A stretch of DNA of 64,000 bases from a virus, in the IMG/VR virus record IMGVR_UViG_3300021963_009201, positions 1 through 64,000 of that record; one strand, 5' to 3'. The position numbers were made by a program, and so were the translations under genes. Below are positions 1 to 8,013 of this stretch, one piece after another. The notes under the pieces are model-generated. The model was not told the origin of the DNA, made no database searches, and was given only the letters and a program-made list of their open reading frames with translations. Position 1 is the stretch's first letter. Each line of letters opens with the position of its first letter.

Positions 1-204
1 CCGACAGGAGCAACCGGCGCAGCTTCTACTGTTACGGGTCCGACTGGGCCAACAGGCGCTACTGGAGCGGCTTCCACTGTTACAGGCCCTACCGGTCCAA
101 CAGGAGCGGCTGGCGAAGCCTCAACCGTGACAGGCCCAACAGGCGCAACTGGCGCAGCTTCTACAGTTACTGGACCAACTGGCCCCACTGGACCAATCGC
201 TAAT
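1..204 (+). repeat. Collagen-like GXY repeat DNA (partial)
   Basis: Tandem 9-base-periodic DNA encodes Gly-Pro-Thr/Gly-Ala-Thr triplets. A higher-order unit (ACCGGCGCAGCTTCTACTGT and variants) occurs four times in the visible part. The tract continues upstream of the window. Confidence 0.85.
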
Positions 205-1890
205 ATATCCGCTACCGATACGGTAGCCCAGGGTCGTCTTACGGGCGATCAATCAATCCCTGTCACTACGGACACTCTAATAAGTTTTGTTGATGACTTC
301 GACCCAAATAACTGGTGGGATGCAACCACAAAACGATTTACACCAAACATTGCGGGGTACTACAATGTCGCCCTAGAGGCATGGTGGGTGGCCGGTGGAG
401 CAACGACTAATCAATACAACCTTCAAATTCGAAAGAATGGCAACACTTTCGCTATTTTCCAGAATCAAATTACAACGTCTAATGGCCTATCTCAGGGTGG
501 GTCAAAACTTGTTTACTTGAATGGTTCCACCGATTATGTGGACTTTACGGCATATAACGGCGATTCCTCTTCGAGAAGTATTCAGTGGGGCGGGGGCGCT
601 ACTGGTCAAGGGACATGGTTCTCTGCCTCTTTAGTTACAGTCGGTACTGGACCAACGGGCGCAACTGGGGCATCAGGCCCTACTGGTCCAACGGGTGCTT
701 CAAACCTTGATGGATTAACAGATGTTGTTATAACAAGCGCGCAAAATGGTCAAATATTAGTTTACGATGGAACAAGTTGGATCAATACCGTTAGGTCTAG
801 TAATGAACCTATAGGTCATGAAGACCCAACGCAAAGTACGATGTCATTTAATGAGAGTACTAGGGAATTTTCTATATCCCCAGTATCTGCAAGTCATACA
901 GTTTGGTGTGTTGGAAAACGGTATATAAAAACAACAACAGAAACCATAACAATACCAGATACAAGTGGTCTTTATTATATTTATTATAATACATCAGGAA
1001 GCTTAGCTTATAAGACTACATTCTTTACCTGGGATCAAGATACGCCCACTGCCTACATTTACTGGAACGACTCTACAAACAAAGCTTACTTTTTTGCCGA
1101 TGAGCGTCACGGTATAACACTAGACTGGCAGACCCACGAATACCTTCATAGAACCAGGGGTGCAGTTATTGCTAGCGGCTTTGGTGCTAGCAATTATTCT
1201 ATCGTTGGTGATGGCTCATCGAATAGTCACGCGCAAATTGATATAGCTAATGGTACATTCTTCGATGAGGATCTACAGGTTGACATCGTACACTCCAATA
1301 CTCCAACAGCAAATACTTGGCAACAAGACTTGCAGGGTCCTGGTTTAATTCCTGTTTTTTATCGTTCCGGTTCTAGCTGGGTAAAAGATACAGCTACCAG
1401 CTACCCATTAAAGCAGGGTACGTCAAGAGCTCAATATAATCTTTACAGTGGCGGCACTTGGTCTGCTACCGATGTGACTCAGAACGGTAATTTTACAATT
1501 TCATGGATTGTTGCTACCAACAATTTGAATGAACCAGTCTTGGCAATCATGAACCAAAGTGAATATAACAATATCGGCCAAGCAGAAGCTGCTAAGTTTA
1601 GTGATTTAGACCTAACCGATTTGCCTATAGTTGAGTTCAGACTGCTTTATCGTGTAATTTTCCAAACTAGCTCTACCTACTCTAATACCCCAAAATCTCG
1701 ATTTGCGAACATAATAGACGAGAGGGTTGTATCAACATCGGTAACGGGCATATCTTCTACACCAGTAGCTGATCATGGGTCTCTAGTTGGTCTAGCTGAT
1801 GATGATCACACACAGTACCTGAATCAGACTAGGCATGATGTTCTTGACCACAGAAATGTAAAAATATATTTCTTTATGGAAGTGAATTAA
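1..1890 (+). CDS. Collagen-like tail fibre with C1q-like module (5' end outside window)
   Basis: The frame is open from base 1, so the start codon lies upstream and about 629 residues remain. The first ~65 residues are collagen-type Gly-X-Y triplets, mostly Gly-Pro-Thr and Gly-Ala-Thr, with the recurring spacer [10 protein letters not shown]. They are followed by a ~145-residue segment (about bases 205-650, with FTPNIAGYYNVALEAWW) that reads like a C1q/TNF-type beta-sandwich head, a second short collagen run (651-705), the common fibre motif GQILVYDGTSW, and a ~370-residue C-terminal part I cannot assign. Collagen triplets imply a trimeric rod. A role as side fibre or adhesin is inferred from this architecture and from the related gene at 18048. 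The protein ends KIYFFMEVN, resembling the C-terminus of that second collagen fibre. Confidence 0.85.
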   Translation, partial: PTGATGAASTVTGPTGPTGATGAASTVTGPTGPTGAAGEASTVTGPTGATGAASTVTGPTGPTGPIANISATDTVAQGRLTGDQSIPVTTDTLISFVDDFDPNNWWDATTKRFTPNIAGYYNVALEAWWVAGGATTNQYNLQIRKNGNTFAIFQNQITTSNGLSQGGSKLVYLNGSTDYVDFTAYNGDSSSRSIQWGGGATGQGTWFSASLVTVGTGPTGATGASGPTGPTGASNLDGLTDVVITSAQNGQILVYDGTSWINTVRSSNEPIGHEDPTQSTMSFNESTREFSISPVSASHTVWCVGKRYIKTTTETITIPDTSGLYYIYYNTSGSLAYKTTFFTWDQDTPTAYIYWNDSTNKAYFFADERHGITLDWQTHEYLHRTRGAVIASGFGASNYSIVGDGSSNSHAQIDIANGTFFDEDLQVDIVHSNTPTANTWQQDLQGPGLIPVFYRSGSSWVKDTATSYPLKQGTSRAQYNLYSGGTWSATDVTQNGNFTISWIVATNNLNEPVLAIMNQSEYNNIGQAEAAKFSDLDLTDLPIVEFRLLYRVIFQTSSTYSNTPKSRFANIIDERVVSTSVTGISSTPVADHGSLVGLADDDHTQYLNQTRHDVLDHRNVKIYFFMEVN

Positions 1891-1892
1891 AA

Positions 1893-1922
1893 TTGCAATC
1901 CTATCATTAAAGTATGTATAAT
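1893..1922 (+). promoter_or_regulatory. Putative sigma70-type promoter before the methyltransferase
   Basis: TTGCAA (1893-1898), an 18-base spacer and a perfect TATAAT (1917-1922) lie in the 43-base gap after the fibre gene. The ATG at 1934 is 12 bases after the -10 box and no Shine-Dalgarno sequence is visible, so a nearly leaderless transcript would result. Sequence match only; not confirmed. Confidence 0.4.
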
Positions 1923-1949
1923 ACTTCAAATTTATGATAGATAGGATTG
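1896..1949 (+). promoter_or_regulatory. Nested inverted repeat overlapping the methyltransferase start codon
   Basis: CAATCCTAT (1896-1904) pairs with ATAGGATTG (1941-1949). CTATCAT (1901-1907) can alternatively pair with ATGATAG (1934-1940), which contains the start codon. An inner AAGTAT/ATACTT hairpin (1910-1915/1921-1926) flanks the TATAAT. No U-run follows, so a simple terminator is unlikely. It could be an operator or a structure masking translation initiation. Confidence 0.45.
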
Positions 1950-2527
1950 TTTTGGATTATCCAAATTGGTTTGTAGCTGGCGGAGCTGAAGAGAATTTCA
2001 AGAAGTACTTGACGCCTTACGCCGGTAAAAAGATTAAAGCATTACAAATAGGCGCTTATACTGGCGATGCAACACTGTGGATGTTTGATAACATTCTAAA
2101 TAATTCGGAATCAACTTTAACAGATGTTGATACTTGGATGGGCTCGGATGAACCAGATCATAAGCCGCTTAATTGGAAAAGTGTTGAAGAGGTATATGAT
2201 AAGAGATTTTTAACTCAAATTTCTTCAGGTAATCTCTTGAAGATGAAAATGACTAGTGATGATTTTTTTCTTTCAAATAAAGAAATGTATGACTTCATTT
2301 ACGTGGATGGCGATCATAAGGCCGAAACTGTTCTACGTGACGGGGTCAATGCGGTACAATGTCTTAACCCTTATGGTATAATAGCATTTGATGATTATAT
2401 GTGGAGTCAGCACAAGGGTCCAGCACACGACCCTAAGGCGGCTATTGACGCAATAAGGCTCTGTTACTCTGATCAATTTACGGTTTTAGAAATTGGACTT
2501 CAAGTATGGATGATAAAAAACAGCTAA
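1934..2527 (+). CDS. Class I SAM-dependent methyltransferase (Methyltransf_24-like)
   Basis: 197 residues. A glycine motif IGAYTGDATLWM (about residues 37-48) matches the SAM-binding loop. DFIYVDGDHKAETVLRD (about 117-133) is the characteristic second motif of the Methyltransf_24 group, followed by LNPYGIIAFDDY. These enzymes methylate small molecules or sugars; the substrate here is unknown. The gene lies between a collagen-like fibre gene and a glycosyltransferase and overlaps the latter by 22 bases, so a role in modifying sugars on virion proteins is a reasonable inference. It lacks a visible ribosome-binding site and has a promoter-like TATAAT just upstream. Confidence 0.75.
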   Translation: MIDRIVLDYPNWFVAGGAEENFKKYLTPYAGKKIKALQIGAYTGDATLWMFDNILNNSESTLTDVDTWMGSDEPDHKPLNWKSVEEVYDKRFLTQISSGNLLKMKMTSDDFFLSNKEMYDFIYVDGDHKAETVLRDGVNAVQCLNPYGIIAFDDYMWSQHKGPAHDPKAAIDAIRLCYSDQFTVLEIGLQVWMIKNS

Positions 2528-3579
2528 AAATAGCAGTCTACTGCATAACTCTAAATGAGGAACAATTCATTGAAAGATGGTACGAATCTGCGAAAGACGC
2601 GGATGAATTAGTCATCGCTGATACTGGGTCTAACGATAATACTGTAAAAATAGCGAAAAAACTTGGTATTAAAGTTTATGATATCTCTGTAAAGCCCTGG
2701 CGATTTGATACTGCCAGGAATGCGTCATTATCACTCATATCTTCAGATATCGATTATTGTATAGCGCTTGATGCGGACGAAATATTAGTTGATGGGTGGC
2801 GTAAGCATTTAGAAGAAATAGACAGAACCCTAACTAGACCAAGATACAAATACACTTGGTCATGGAACCTTGATGGGAGTGAAGGGTTAGTTTACGGTGG
2901 CGATAAGATACACTCAAGGTTTGGTTATCGATGGAAACACCCTGTTCATGAGGTTTTAGTTAAAGATCCCGACTCCCAAGAGGTTCAGGGTTGGGTTGAT
3001 TTAGAAATCCATCACCATCCCGATCAATCTAAGAGTAGGGGCCAGTACGGACCAATGCTAGCTTTGGCAGCAAAAGAAGACCCAGACGATGATAGGGTTG
3101 CCTTTTATTATGGAAGGGAACTAGTTTATATGGGCTTATTTGATCAAGCTTACGATCAGCTTAAGCACCATCTTTCGCTTCCAACTGCAACATGGAAACC
3201 AGAACGTTCGGCTTCAAAAAGGCTTTTAGCAAAATGTAGGCCAGATGAATCCGAGTACTGGCTTTTAAGTGCTGCTGCTGAAGCCCCTGACAGACGAGAG
3301 GCTTGGGTTGATTTAGCTCAAATGTATTACGAAAAAGAAAAGTGGATAGAGTGTTATTCTGCAGCTACTAGGGCGCTTAGCATCATTGAAAAACCTCTAG
3401 AGTACATATGTGACGCAGAAGCATGGGGTGCTAAGCCTCATGATCTAGCTGCAATATCAAGCTTTAGACTAGGCAATAAAGATTGCATCCCTCACGGCAT
3501 AAATGCCTGCACTTTAGAACCAAGTGATGAAAGACTTGCGAAAAATTTACAGTTTTATAAAGAGTTAGCAGAGGATTAA
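2506..3579 (+). CDS. Family 2 (GT-A) glycosyltransferase with C-terminal helical repeats
   Basis: 357 residues. The N-terminus has the GT2 signature: AVYCITLNEEQFIERW, then ELVIADTGSNDNTVKIAKKL, then the metal/nucleotide-sugar motif IALDADEI (about residues 86-93). Residues ~200-350 look like TPR-type helical repeats (DRVAFYYGRELVYMGLFDQA, EAWVDLAQMYYEKEKW). This layout is known in bacterial and phage GT2 enzymes. It probably transfers a sugar to a virion protein or wall component; acceptor unknown. It overlaps the methyltransferase by 22 bases, suggesting translational coupling and a shared pathway. Confidence 0.8.
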   Translation: MDDKKQLKIAVYCITLNEEQFIERWYESAKDADELVIADTGSNDNTVKIAKKLGIKVYDISVKPWRFDTARNASLSLISSDIDYCIALDADEILVDGWRKHLEEIDRTLTRPRYKYTWSWNLDGSEGLVYGGDKIHSRFGYRWKHPVHEVLVKDPDSQEVQGWVDLEIHHHPDQSKSRGQYGPMLALAAKEDPDDDRVAFYYGRELVYMGLFDQAYDQLKHHLSLPTATWKPERSASKRLLAKCRPDESEYWLLSAAAEAPDRREAWVDLAQMYYEKEKWIECYSAATRALSIIEKPLEYICDAEAWGAKPHDLAAISSFRLGNKDCIPHGINACTLEPSDERLAKNLQFYKELAED

Positions 3580-3587
3580 GATTTATT

Positions 3588-3923
3588 ATGGCAGTTGGCG
3601 ATAGGTCAGAAAAAAGATTAGCAGGACCCTATACTTTAGGGACAACAAACTCGACTGTTGGTTCTGCTGTCCCAACTTCGAGGGTTTGGGTAACAAAACA
3701 AATTACAATAACTAATACGAATGCGCTTGATGCGACTTTCCGTTTAGCTATAGGTTCGGCCGTTACTGCGGGTAATTGTTTCTTTTACGACATGCCGATA
3801 GCGGCATATGACACTATGGTGTTTGACACATCTCTGGTTTTAATAGCAACTGAATATATCTCTGGTTATTCAAATAGGGGTGCCATTAATGTCGTAATAA
3901 CAGGCTGGGAAAAGGAAGTCTAA
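3588..3923 (+). CDS. Small beta-rich virion-associated protein (family with 21943)
   Basis: 111 residues, no recognised domain. The pattern KQITITNT...RLAI...MPIAAYDTMVFDTSLVLIATEYI...VVITG aligns by eye with the 109-residue protein at 21943 (KQILLTNT...MPLAANETVAFNCSMVMAATETI...ISIFG). Alternating hydrophobic residues suggest a beta-sandwich. Both copies sit directly beside fibre genes, so a fibre tip, adaptor or decoration role is likely. The stop overlaps the next start (TAATG). Confidence 0.7.
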   Translation: MAVGDRSEKRLAGPYTLGTTNSTVGSAVPTSRVWVTKQITITNTNALDATFRLAIGSAVTAGNCFFYDMPIAAYDTMVFDTSLVLIATEYISGYSNRGAINVVITGWEKEV

Positions 3924-4360
3924 TGCCAATAGATAGCGCATTGACTCGTTACAGTTATTTAAGCCCTTCTTCTGAGCCTATGTTTTCTGTGGCTAATGAA
4001 AATGGTTTGCAAGTTTCTGCAACATCAAAAGCATCCTTTAACTCTGTTCTAGTTAATCCCGAAAATGCATGGAGCACATCTTTAAATAGATTCGTTGTTC
4101 CAGCAACTGGTCTTTATGAGTTCAACGTAAGTCTATTGTCGGCTAGTCCTGATAACACTGGTTTTTATTACGAATTTCGCAAAAATGGATCAGCAATGAC
4201 TTTGGGCACCTATCCCAGGGGTTATACGCGAATGCAATATACAGCAAATACGGCAAGCGGCGTGATGCAACTCTTATCTTCAGACTATATAGAGGTATGG
4301 ATCACTGGGGGGACAATGCATTCCTATCACTGTTTCTTTAGTTGTAAGAAGGTCGGATAA
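3923..4360 (+). CDS. C1q/TNF-like fibre head protein
   Basis: 145 residues. PENAWSTSLNRFVVPATGLYEFNVSLLS (about residues 47-74) followed by FRKNGSAMTLG and a closing YIEVWITGG..YHCFFSCKKVG reads as a C1q-like jelly-roll, similar in outline to the head module of the fibre at 1-1890 (FTPNIAGYYNVAL, IRKNGNTFAIF). C1q-like domains trimerise and bind ligands. It is probably a small receptor-binding or fibre-tip protein. It is coupled through TAATG overlaps to both neighbours. Confidence 0.65.
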   Translation: MPIDSALTRYSYLSPSSEPMFSVANENGLQVSATSKASFNSVLVNPENAWSTSLNRFVVPATGLYEFNVSLLSASPDNTGFYYEFRKNGSAMTLGTYPRGYTRMQYTANTASGVMQLLSSDYIEVWITGGTMHSYHCFFSCKKVG

Positions 4361-5217
4361 TGGCATTATCTAACGCTCTTTCAAATTCAATTTTAAAACC
4401 CGGAGTTTGCACATCTTCCGCGAGACCAAGTAACCCTTATGAAGGTCAGTTTATATATGAGACAGATACAGATGCGTTACTAGTTTATAATGGTTCTTCT
4501 TGGATATGTCCTTCTGGCCCATCTTCCGACCCAACTTTGACAAACCAATTCACCCGCAAATCATATGTAGACTCTTTGCATACCACAGCTTACAACAGGG
4601 GTTCCTTAGGCGTGACCAATGCTGCTACAGCACAAACTGCAGCTAATAACGCACAGACTACGGCTAATGCAGCAATGCCTAAGGCTGGAGGTACATTCAC
4701 TGGTACAGTGAATATGGGTAGCCAAGTCTTATACCTTAGAAGTGGTTATAATTCTGAAAACTATTTATGGTGGCAGTCAGGCTCCAACTCAGCTGAGTTA
4801 GCAGGCTATTCTTCTGTTCGCATATACGTTTCTTCAACTGGGCAGTTATTTACCTTCAAGGACACTGGTGTAGCTACTGCCCCATCTTCATGGTATGATA
4901 GTTCATCGATTAGATTTAAAGAAAATATTTTAGAATTAGAACCTTCAGGTATATCTGATTCTATAGATCTTTTAAGACCAGTTTCGTATACTTACAAAGA
5001 AGAGCATAGTAAAAATTCAAGTAACCAAATTGGCTTTATAGCTGAAGAAGTAGCAGAAATAATTCCTGAGGTAGTAGAATATGATGAAGACGGTTTGCCA
5101 TGCGCGATTTCATATTCTCGTCTATCCGTGATCGCATTGTCAGAGATAAAAAGTCTTAGAGAAAGACTAAAAAAATTAGAAGAGAAAATTGATGAACTAT
5201 CTAGACGTGACAGTTAA
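4360..5217 (+). CDS. Tail fibre with C-terminal intramolecular chaperone (Peptidase S74)
   Basis: 285 residues. An N-terminal linker with the fibre motif LLVYNGSSW is followed by an Ala/Thr/Asn-rich stretch (about 85-110), a beta-rich middle, and a C-terminal S74 domain: SSIRFKENILELEP (about 183-196) with the expected Ser...Lys dyad, RPVSYTYKEE, QIGFIAEEVAEIIPEVV and a terminal coiled coil. S74 domains assist trimer folding and then cleave themselves off, so the mature fibre would end near residue 185. The 3' end overlaps the next gene by 26 bases. Confidence 0.85.
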   Translation: MALSNALSNSILKPGVCTSSARPSNPYEGQFIYETDTDALLVYNGSSWICPSGPSSDPTLTNQFTRKSYVDSLHTTAYNRGSLGVTNAATAQTAANNAQTTANAAMPKAGGTFTGTVNMGSQVLYLRSGYNSENYLWWQSGSNSAELAGYSSVRIYVSSTGQLFTFKDTGVATAPSSWYDSSSIRFKENILELEPSGISDSIDLLRPVSYTYKEEHSKNSSNQIGFIAEEVAEIIPEVVEYDEDGLPCAISYSRLSVIALSEIKSLRERLKKLEEKIDELSRRDS

Positions 5218-5878
5218 TACTCCAGGTTCATTCCGTTTATGCAAGGCAGTGCACATACCCGACTATTCGAGGGAAGTTGATAGGCTCCGCTGCGATCATC
5301 ACGGTTGGGGTCCAGTTCCCGTAAACTGGAGTCACGATGCAGACCTTTTTGGCCTTGACTCCGTAAAAAATATTTATGACTTATTAAATTTCAATGTGGT
5401 TATTGATGCAGCTCCGTATTTTTATATAATTTATTCGGAAATATCCAATAACGACAGAACCCAGACTCCTCAAGATAGTCCGGAGAAACAGTACGAATGC
5501 TGGCTAGAAAGACCGGAGACAGTTGCCCCTACTCTTCCCCATTTATTTAGAATGATGATAGAATGGGATTATGTTTTTCATGAGCCTTTCTTTAATAGTG
5601 AACCGTCTGCACGATTAAGTCATGACGCTCTTAGTATTCTTGGTATGACATCATCTGTGAGGGGTTATTTTCTCAACAACTATCCGGATATGCCAGTAGC
5701 TAGGTACCTTAGGGACGATCCAGAAGCAAAAACATCACCAAATGATGGTAATATGATAAAGAGTATTGAAAATTATCTTCAAAAAGTACTAGCAGACTTT
5801 AGTCAAAGGCCAGCAAAAGAAGATATGTGGAACACAACGATAGAGCTACCAAGTTCTGGTCATGTAGATTTTTCTTAG
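5192..5878 (+). CDS. Hypothetical protein of the fibre cluster
   Basis: 228 residues from the ATG at 5192; an in-frame TTG at 5189 is a less likely start. No family recognised. The sequence is acidic and rich in aromatic residues (DHHGWGPVPVNW, YECWLERPETVAP, MIEWDYVFHEPFF), with no signal peptide or membrane segment. It starts inside the 3' end of the S74 fibre gene and its stop TAG is embedded in the strong ribosome-binding site of the next gene. It may be a fibre chaperone or adaptor, judged only by position. Confidence 0.75.
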   Translation: MNYLDVTVNTPGSFRLCKAVHIPDYSREVDRLRCDHHGWGPVPVNWSHDADLFGLDSVKNIYDLLNFNVVIDAAPYFYIIYSEISNNDRTQTPQDSPEKQYECWLERPETVAPTLPHLFRMMIEWDYVFHEPFFNSEPSARLSHDALSILGMTSSVRGYFLNNYPDMPVARYLRDDPEAKTSPNDGNMIKSIENYLQKVLADFSQRPAKEDMWNTTIELPSSGHVDFS

Positions 5879-5888
5879 GAGGTGAAAA

Positions 5889-6047
5889 ATGTCGAATGAA
5901 ATAGGAAAAATTGTAATCAACATTAATGAAGATTCTGTAACATGGGAAACAGAAATGGAAATCCCAGAAGTTATCTTTTGGTTGGAAACAACAAAAGCGA
6001 TGGTTATCAATAGAACAATTTTTAGTGATTCTAAAGTAGAATCATAA
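5889..6047 (+). CDS. Small hypothetical protein, 52 aa
   Basis: A short gene too small for length-filtered ORF calling. It starts at ATG 5889 behind a near-perfect Shine-Dalgarno AGGAGGTG (5877-5884), which overlaps the stop codon of the previous gene, and ends at TAA 6045-6047. The product is acidic with alternating beta-type residues (KIVININEDSVTWETEMEIP) and has no recognised domain. The excellent ribosome-binding site makes it credible. It is the last gene before a hairpin terminator. Confidence 0.65.
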   Translation: MSNEIGKIVININEDSVTWETEMEIPEVIFWLETTKAMVINRTIFSDSKVES

Positions 6048-6078
6048 ATTATATAGGTTGAAGTCCTTATTTTATATT

Positions 6079-6103
6079 GGCCTACTTTGTGTAGGCCTAT
6101 TTA
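6079..6103 (+). terminator. Hairpin terminator after the 52-aa gene
   Basis: GGCCTAC (6079-6085), loop TTTGT, GTAGGCC (6091-6097): a perfect 7-bp stem followed by the weakly T-rich TATTTAGTT. It separates the fibre cluster from the portal gene. Confidence 0.5.
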
Positions 6104-6108
6104 GTTAA

Positions 6109-6117
6109 TGTTACTAA
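6109..6117 (+). promoter_or_regulatory. TACTAT-like promoter motif before the portal gene
   Basis: TGTTACTAA is an extended -10-like element (TG, one base, TACTAA) ending 35 bases before the portal start. It lies just after the hairpin at 6079 and is close to the TACTAT motif seen in other gaps of the window. No convincing -35 box. Confidence 0.3.
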
Positions 6118-6152
6118 CTCATTATCATACATTTTTATAGGTTGGAGCCTTA

Positions 6153-7679
6153 ATGCGCATTAACGATTTTTTCCCAATTCTAAATGCACCTAGCAAAACA
6201 TCTAAAAAACAGGCAACAATTTTACCCGTTGATGATCAAAAAGGTTTATCTAGGGCATTTAGGGTCGCTGCACTGGCTCTTGGATTTCAAAATTTTTCTA
6301 CAAGATCTTATACTGGGGATACGTTTGAGCTTCCTCCTTTTGATTTTGATAGAATTATACAGGCAATAGATACTGATTCATATGCCAAACAAGCTTTTTC
6401 AAAGTATAAGGAATTATTTTGGAAAGAAGGTTGGAATATTGTATCGGAAAATTCTGAAGCTAGGGGATATATTCTTCAAAGAATCGACTTCATGGAAGCA
6501 GCAATGAAGCGTCCATTTCAGGATTTCCTTACTGATGTTGCAGACCAGCTTGTTAAGTTTGGTAATGTTTTTATAGTTAAGGCGCGCGGAGATCTGCAGG
6601 AATATTTTCCTAGCCCATTAAATACAGGGGATAACCAAAAACCATTAATAGGCTATTACATAATCCCGACTGAGCGAGTTGAGATTATGCGTAATAAAAA
6701 TAATAAAGTCTTATGGTATAGACAACGCACAGATATGACAGGGCTTGGCTCAACCGATATGTCGCCAAAATGGAAGGCAGATGATGTCATACACATTTCT
6801 GCGGACCGTAAACCAGGAAGAGTATTTGGGACTCCATTTGTAGTTTCAGCTATTGACGATCTAATTGCACTTCGTCAAATTGAGGAAGATATACAAAATT
6901 TGGTACATAGAGAACTTTTTCCTCTTTATAAGTTTAAGGTCGGAACTAATGATCAGCCCGCCACCGACGAAGAGTTGGATAAAGCCGCGAATGAAATAGA
7001 AGGCCTTAGATCTGAAGGCGCTTTAGTAATGTCAAATAGGCATGATGTAGAGGTGCTTGGGGCAGATGGTAATGTGCTAGATGCTTCGAAGTATTTGGAT
7101 CACTTCAAGGAACGAGTAGCTATTGGTCTTGGAGTCTATCCACACCACCTTGGCATGACATCAAATGCCTCTCAGGCAATGACCGATCGTTTAGATCGTG
7201 CCCTATATGATAAGATTAAAGAGTATCAAAGAAAGTTTGAAGACTCTATGCGATTGTTCATACTCAATGACTTGTTGATAGAGGGCGGATTCGATCCATA
7301 TACTAATCCTGAGGTTGACGGCGTTTCAGACCGTTGTTATTTTAAGTTTAGTGAAATAGATTCTGATACGGAAGTTAAAAAAGGCGCCTATGTAATACAG
7401 AAGGTTCTAGCAGGAATACAAACAATACCTGAAGGTAGGCTTGAATTGGGCATGAAGCCCGATATGGATGTCACTCAAGTTTCCCCAAAGGCTGAACCAC
7501 AACTTTCGACTGGGGCGCAGAACAGTGCTGGACCAAAAAACGGAAGAAAAGGTTCTGATAATATTATTAGGCCAGCAAACCAGTACGGTACAAGAACATC
7601 TCCGAATATTAGGAGATCAGAAAATTTTGAACTAATAAATGAGATAGCTAGATTAGTTGATGATAATATAGAGGAGTAG
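6153..7679 (+). CDS. Portal protein
   Basis: 508 residues. Portal features: an N-terminal helical region, the clip/stem-like DDVIHISADRKPGRVFGTPF (about 211-230), a long helix ALRQIEEDIQNLVHRELFP, and the conserved VAIGLGVYPHHLGMTSNASQAMTDRLDRAL stretch (about residues 325-354) typical of myovirus and HK97-type portals. It forms the dodecameric DNA channel at the capsid vertex. Its position before the protease-scaffold and capsid genes fits. The last ~60 residues are low complexity. The start ATG is preceded by GGTTGGAGCC. Confidence 0.88.
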   Translation: MRINDFFPILNAPSKTSKKQATILPVDDQKGLSRAFRVAALALGFQNFSTRSYTGDTFELPPFDFDRIIQAIDTDSYAKQAFSKYKELFWKEGWNIVSENSEARGYILQRIDFMEAAMKRPFQDFLTDVADQLVKFGNVFIVKARGDLQEYFPSPLNTGDNQKPLIGYYIIPTERVEIMRNKNNKVLWYRQRTDMTGLGSTDMSPKWKADDVIHISADRKPGRVFGTPFVVSAIDDLIALRQIEEDIQNLVHRELFPLYKFKVGTNDQPATDEELDKAANEIEGLRSEGALVMSNRHDVEVLGADGNVLDASKYLDHFKERVAIGLGVYPHHLGMTSNASQAMTDRLDRALYDKIKEYQRKFEDSMRLFILNDLLIEGGFDPYTNPEVDGVSDRCYFKFSEIDSDTEVKKGAYVIQKVLAGIQTIPEGRLELGMKPDMDVTQVSPKAEPQLSTGAQNSAGPKNGRKGSDNIIRPANQYGTRTSPNIRRSENFELINEIARLVDDNIEE

Positions 7680-7684
7680 GTTTT

Positions 7685-7975
7685 ATGGAAACACATTTAT
7701 TTGATCGGGGTGCTATGGAAAATCGGAATCAATCATTTATGCTAAATCAAGACAAAGAAGCTGGTCTCAAAAATTCTGTCAATAATGGGCAGGTAAGGCT
7801 TGCTCTCGAGTATGCTCAGTCAATTATTGTAGATTTAATTTCTCGTGTTTCGGAGCTAGAAGGAAAACTTGACTCAATGGCCGAAGGAACTACCGAGAAA
7901 AATAGCATTGAAACAAAAAAGACAACAAGGTCAGTTAAGGCTCCCGAAAAAAGTGGGCAAGTAACAACCGACTGA
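7685..7975 (+). CDS. Small helical protein between portal and head genes
   Basis: 96 residues. The central part NNGQVRLALEYAQSIIVDLISRVSELEGKLDSM (about 33-65) is predicted helical with heptad spacing, followed by a Lys/Thr-rich tail. An internal ATG at 7715 is an alternative start. It lies 5 bases after the portal stop and could be an assembly or core component. No family recognised. Confidence 0.7.
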   Translation: METHLFDRGAMENRNQSFMLNQDKEAGLKNSVNNGQVRLALEYAQSIIVDLISRVSELEGKLDSMAEGTTEKNSIETKKTTRSVKAPEKSGQVTTD

Positions 7976-8013
7976 GTTTAATCTTTTAGTTTAAATAGGT
8001 ATTAAATACATTT

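Noticed and set aside
1-204. Short tandem repeats at the window start considered as CRISPR or microsatellite
   Set aside because: The repeats have 9-base codon periodicity encoding collagen triplets, with no spacers.
6184-6369. A 61-codon + strand frame inside the portal gene
   Set aside because: It lies wholly within the portal reading frame and has no ribosome-binding site or recognisable pattern.
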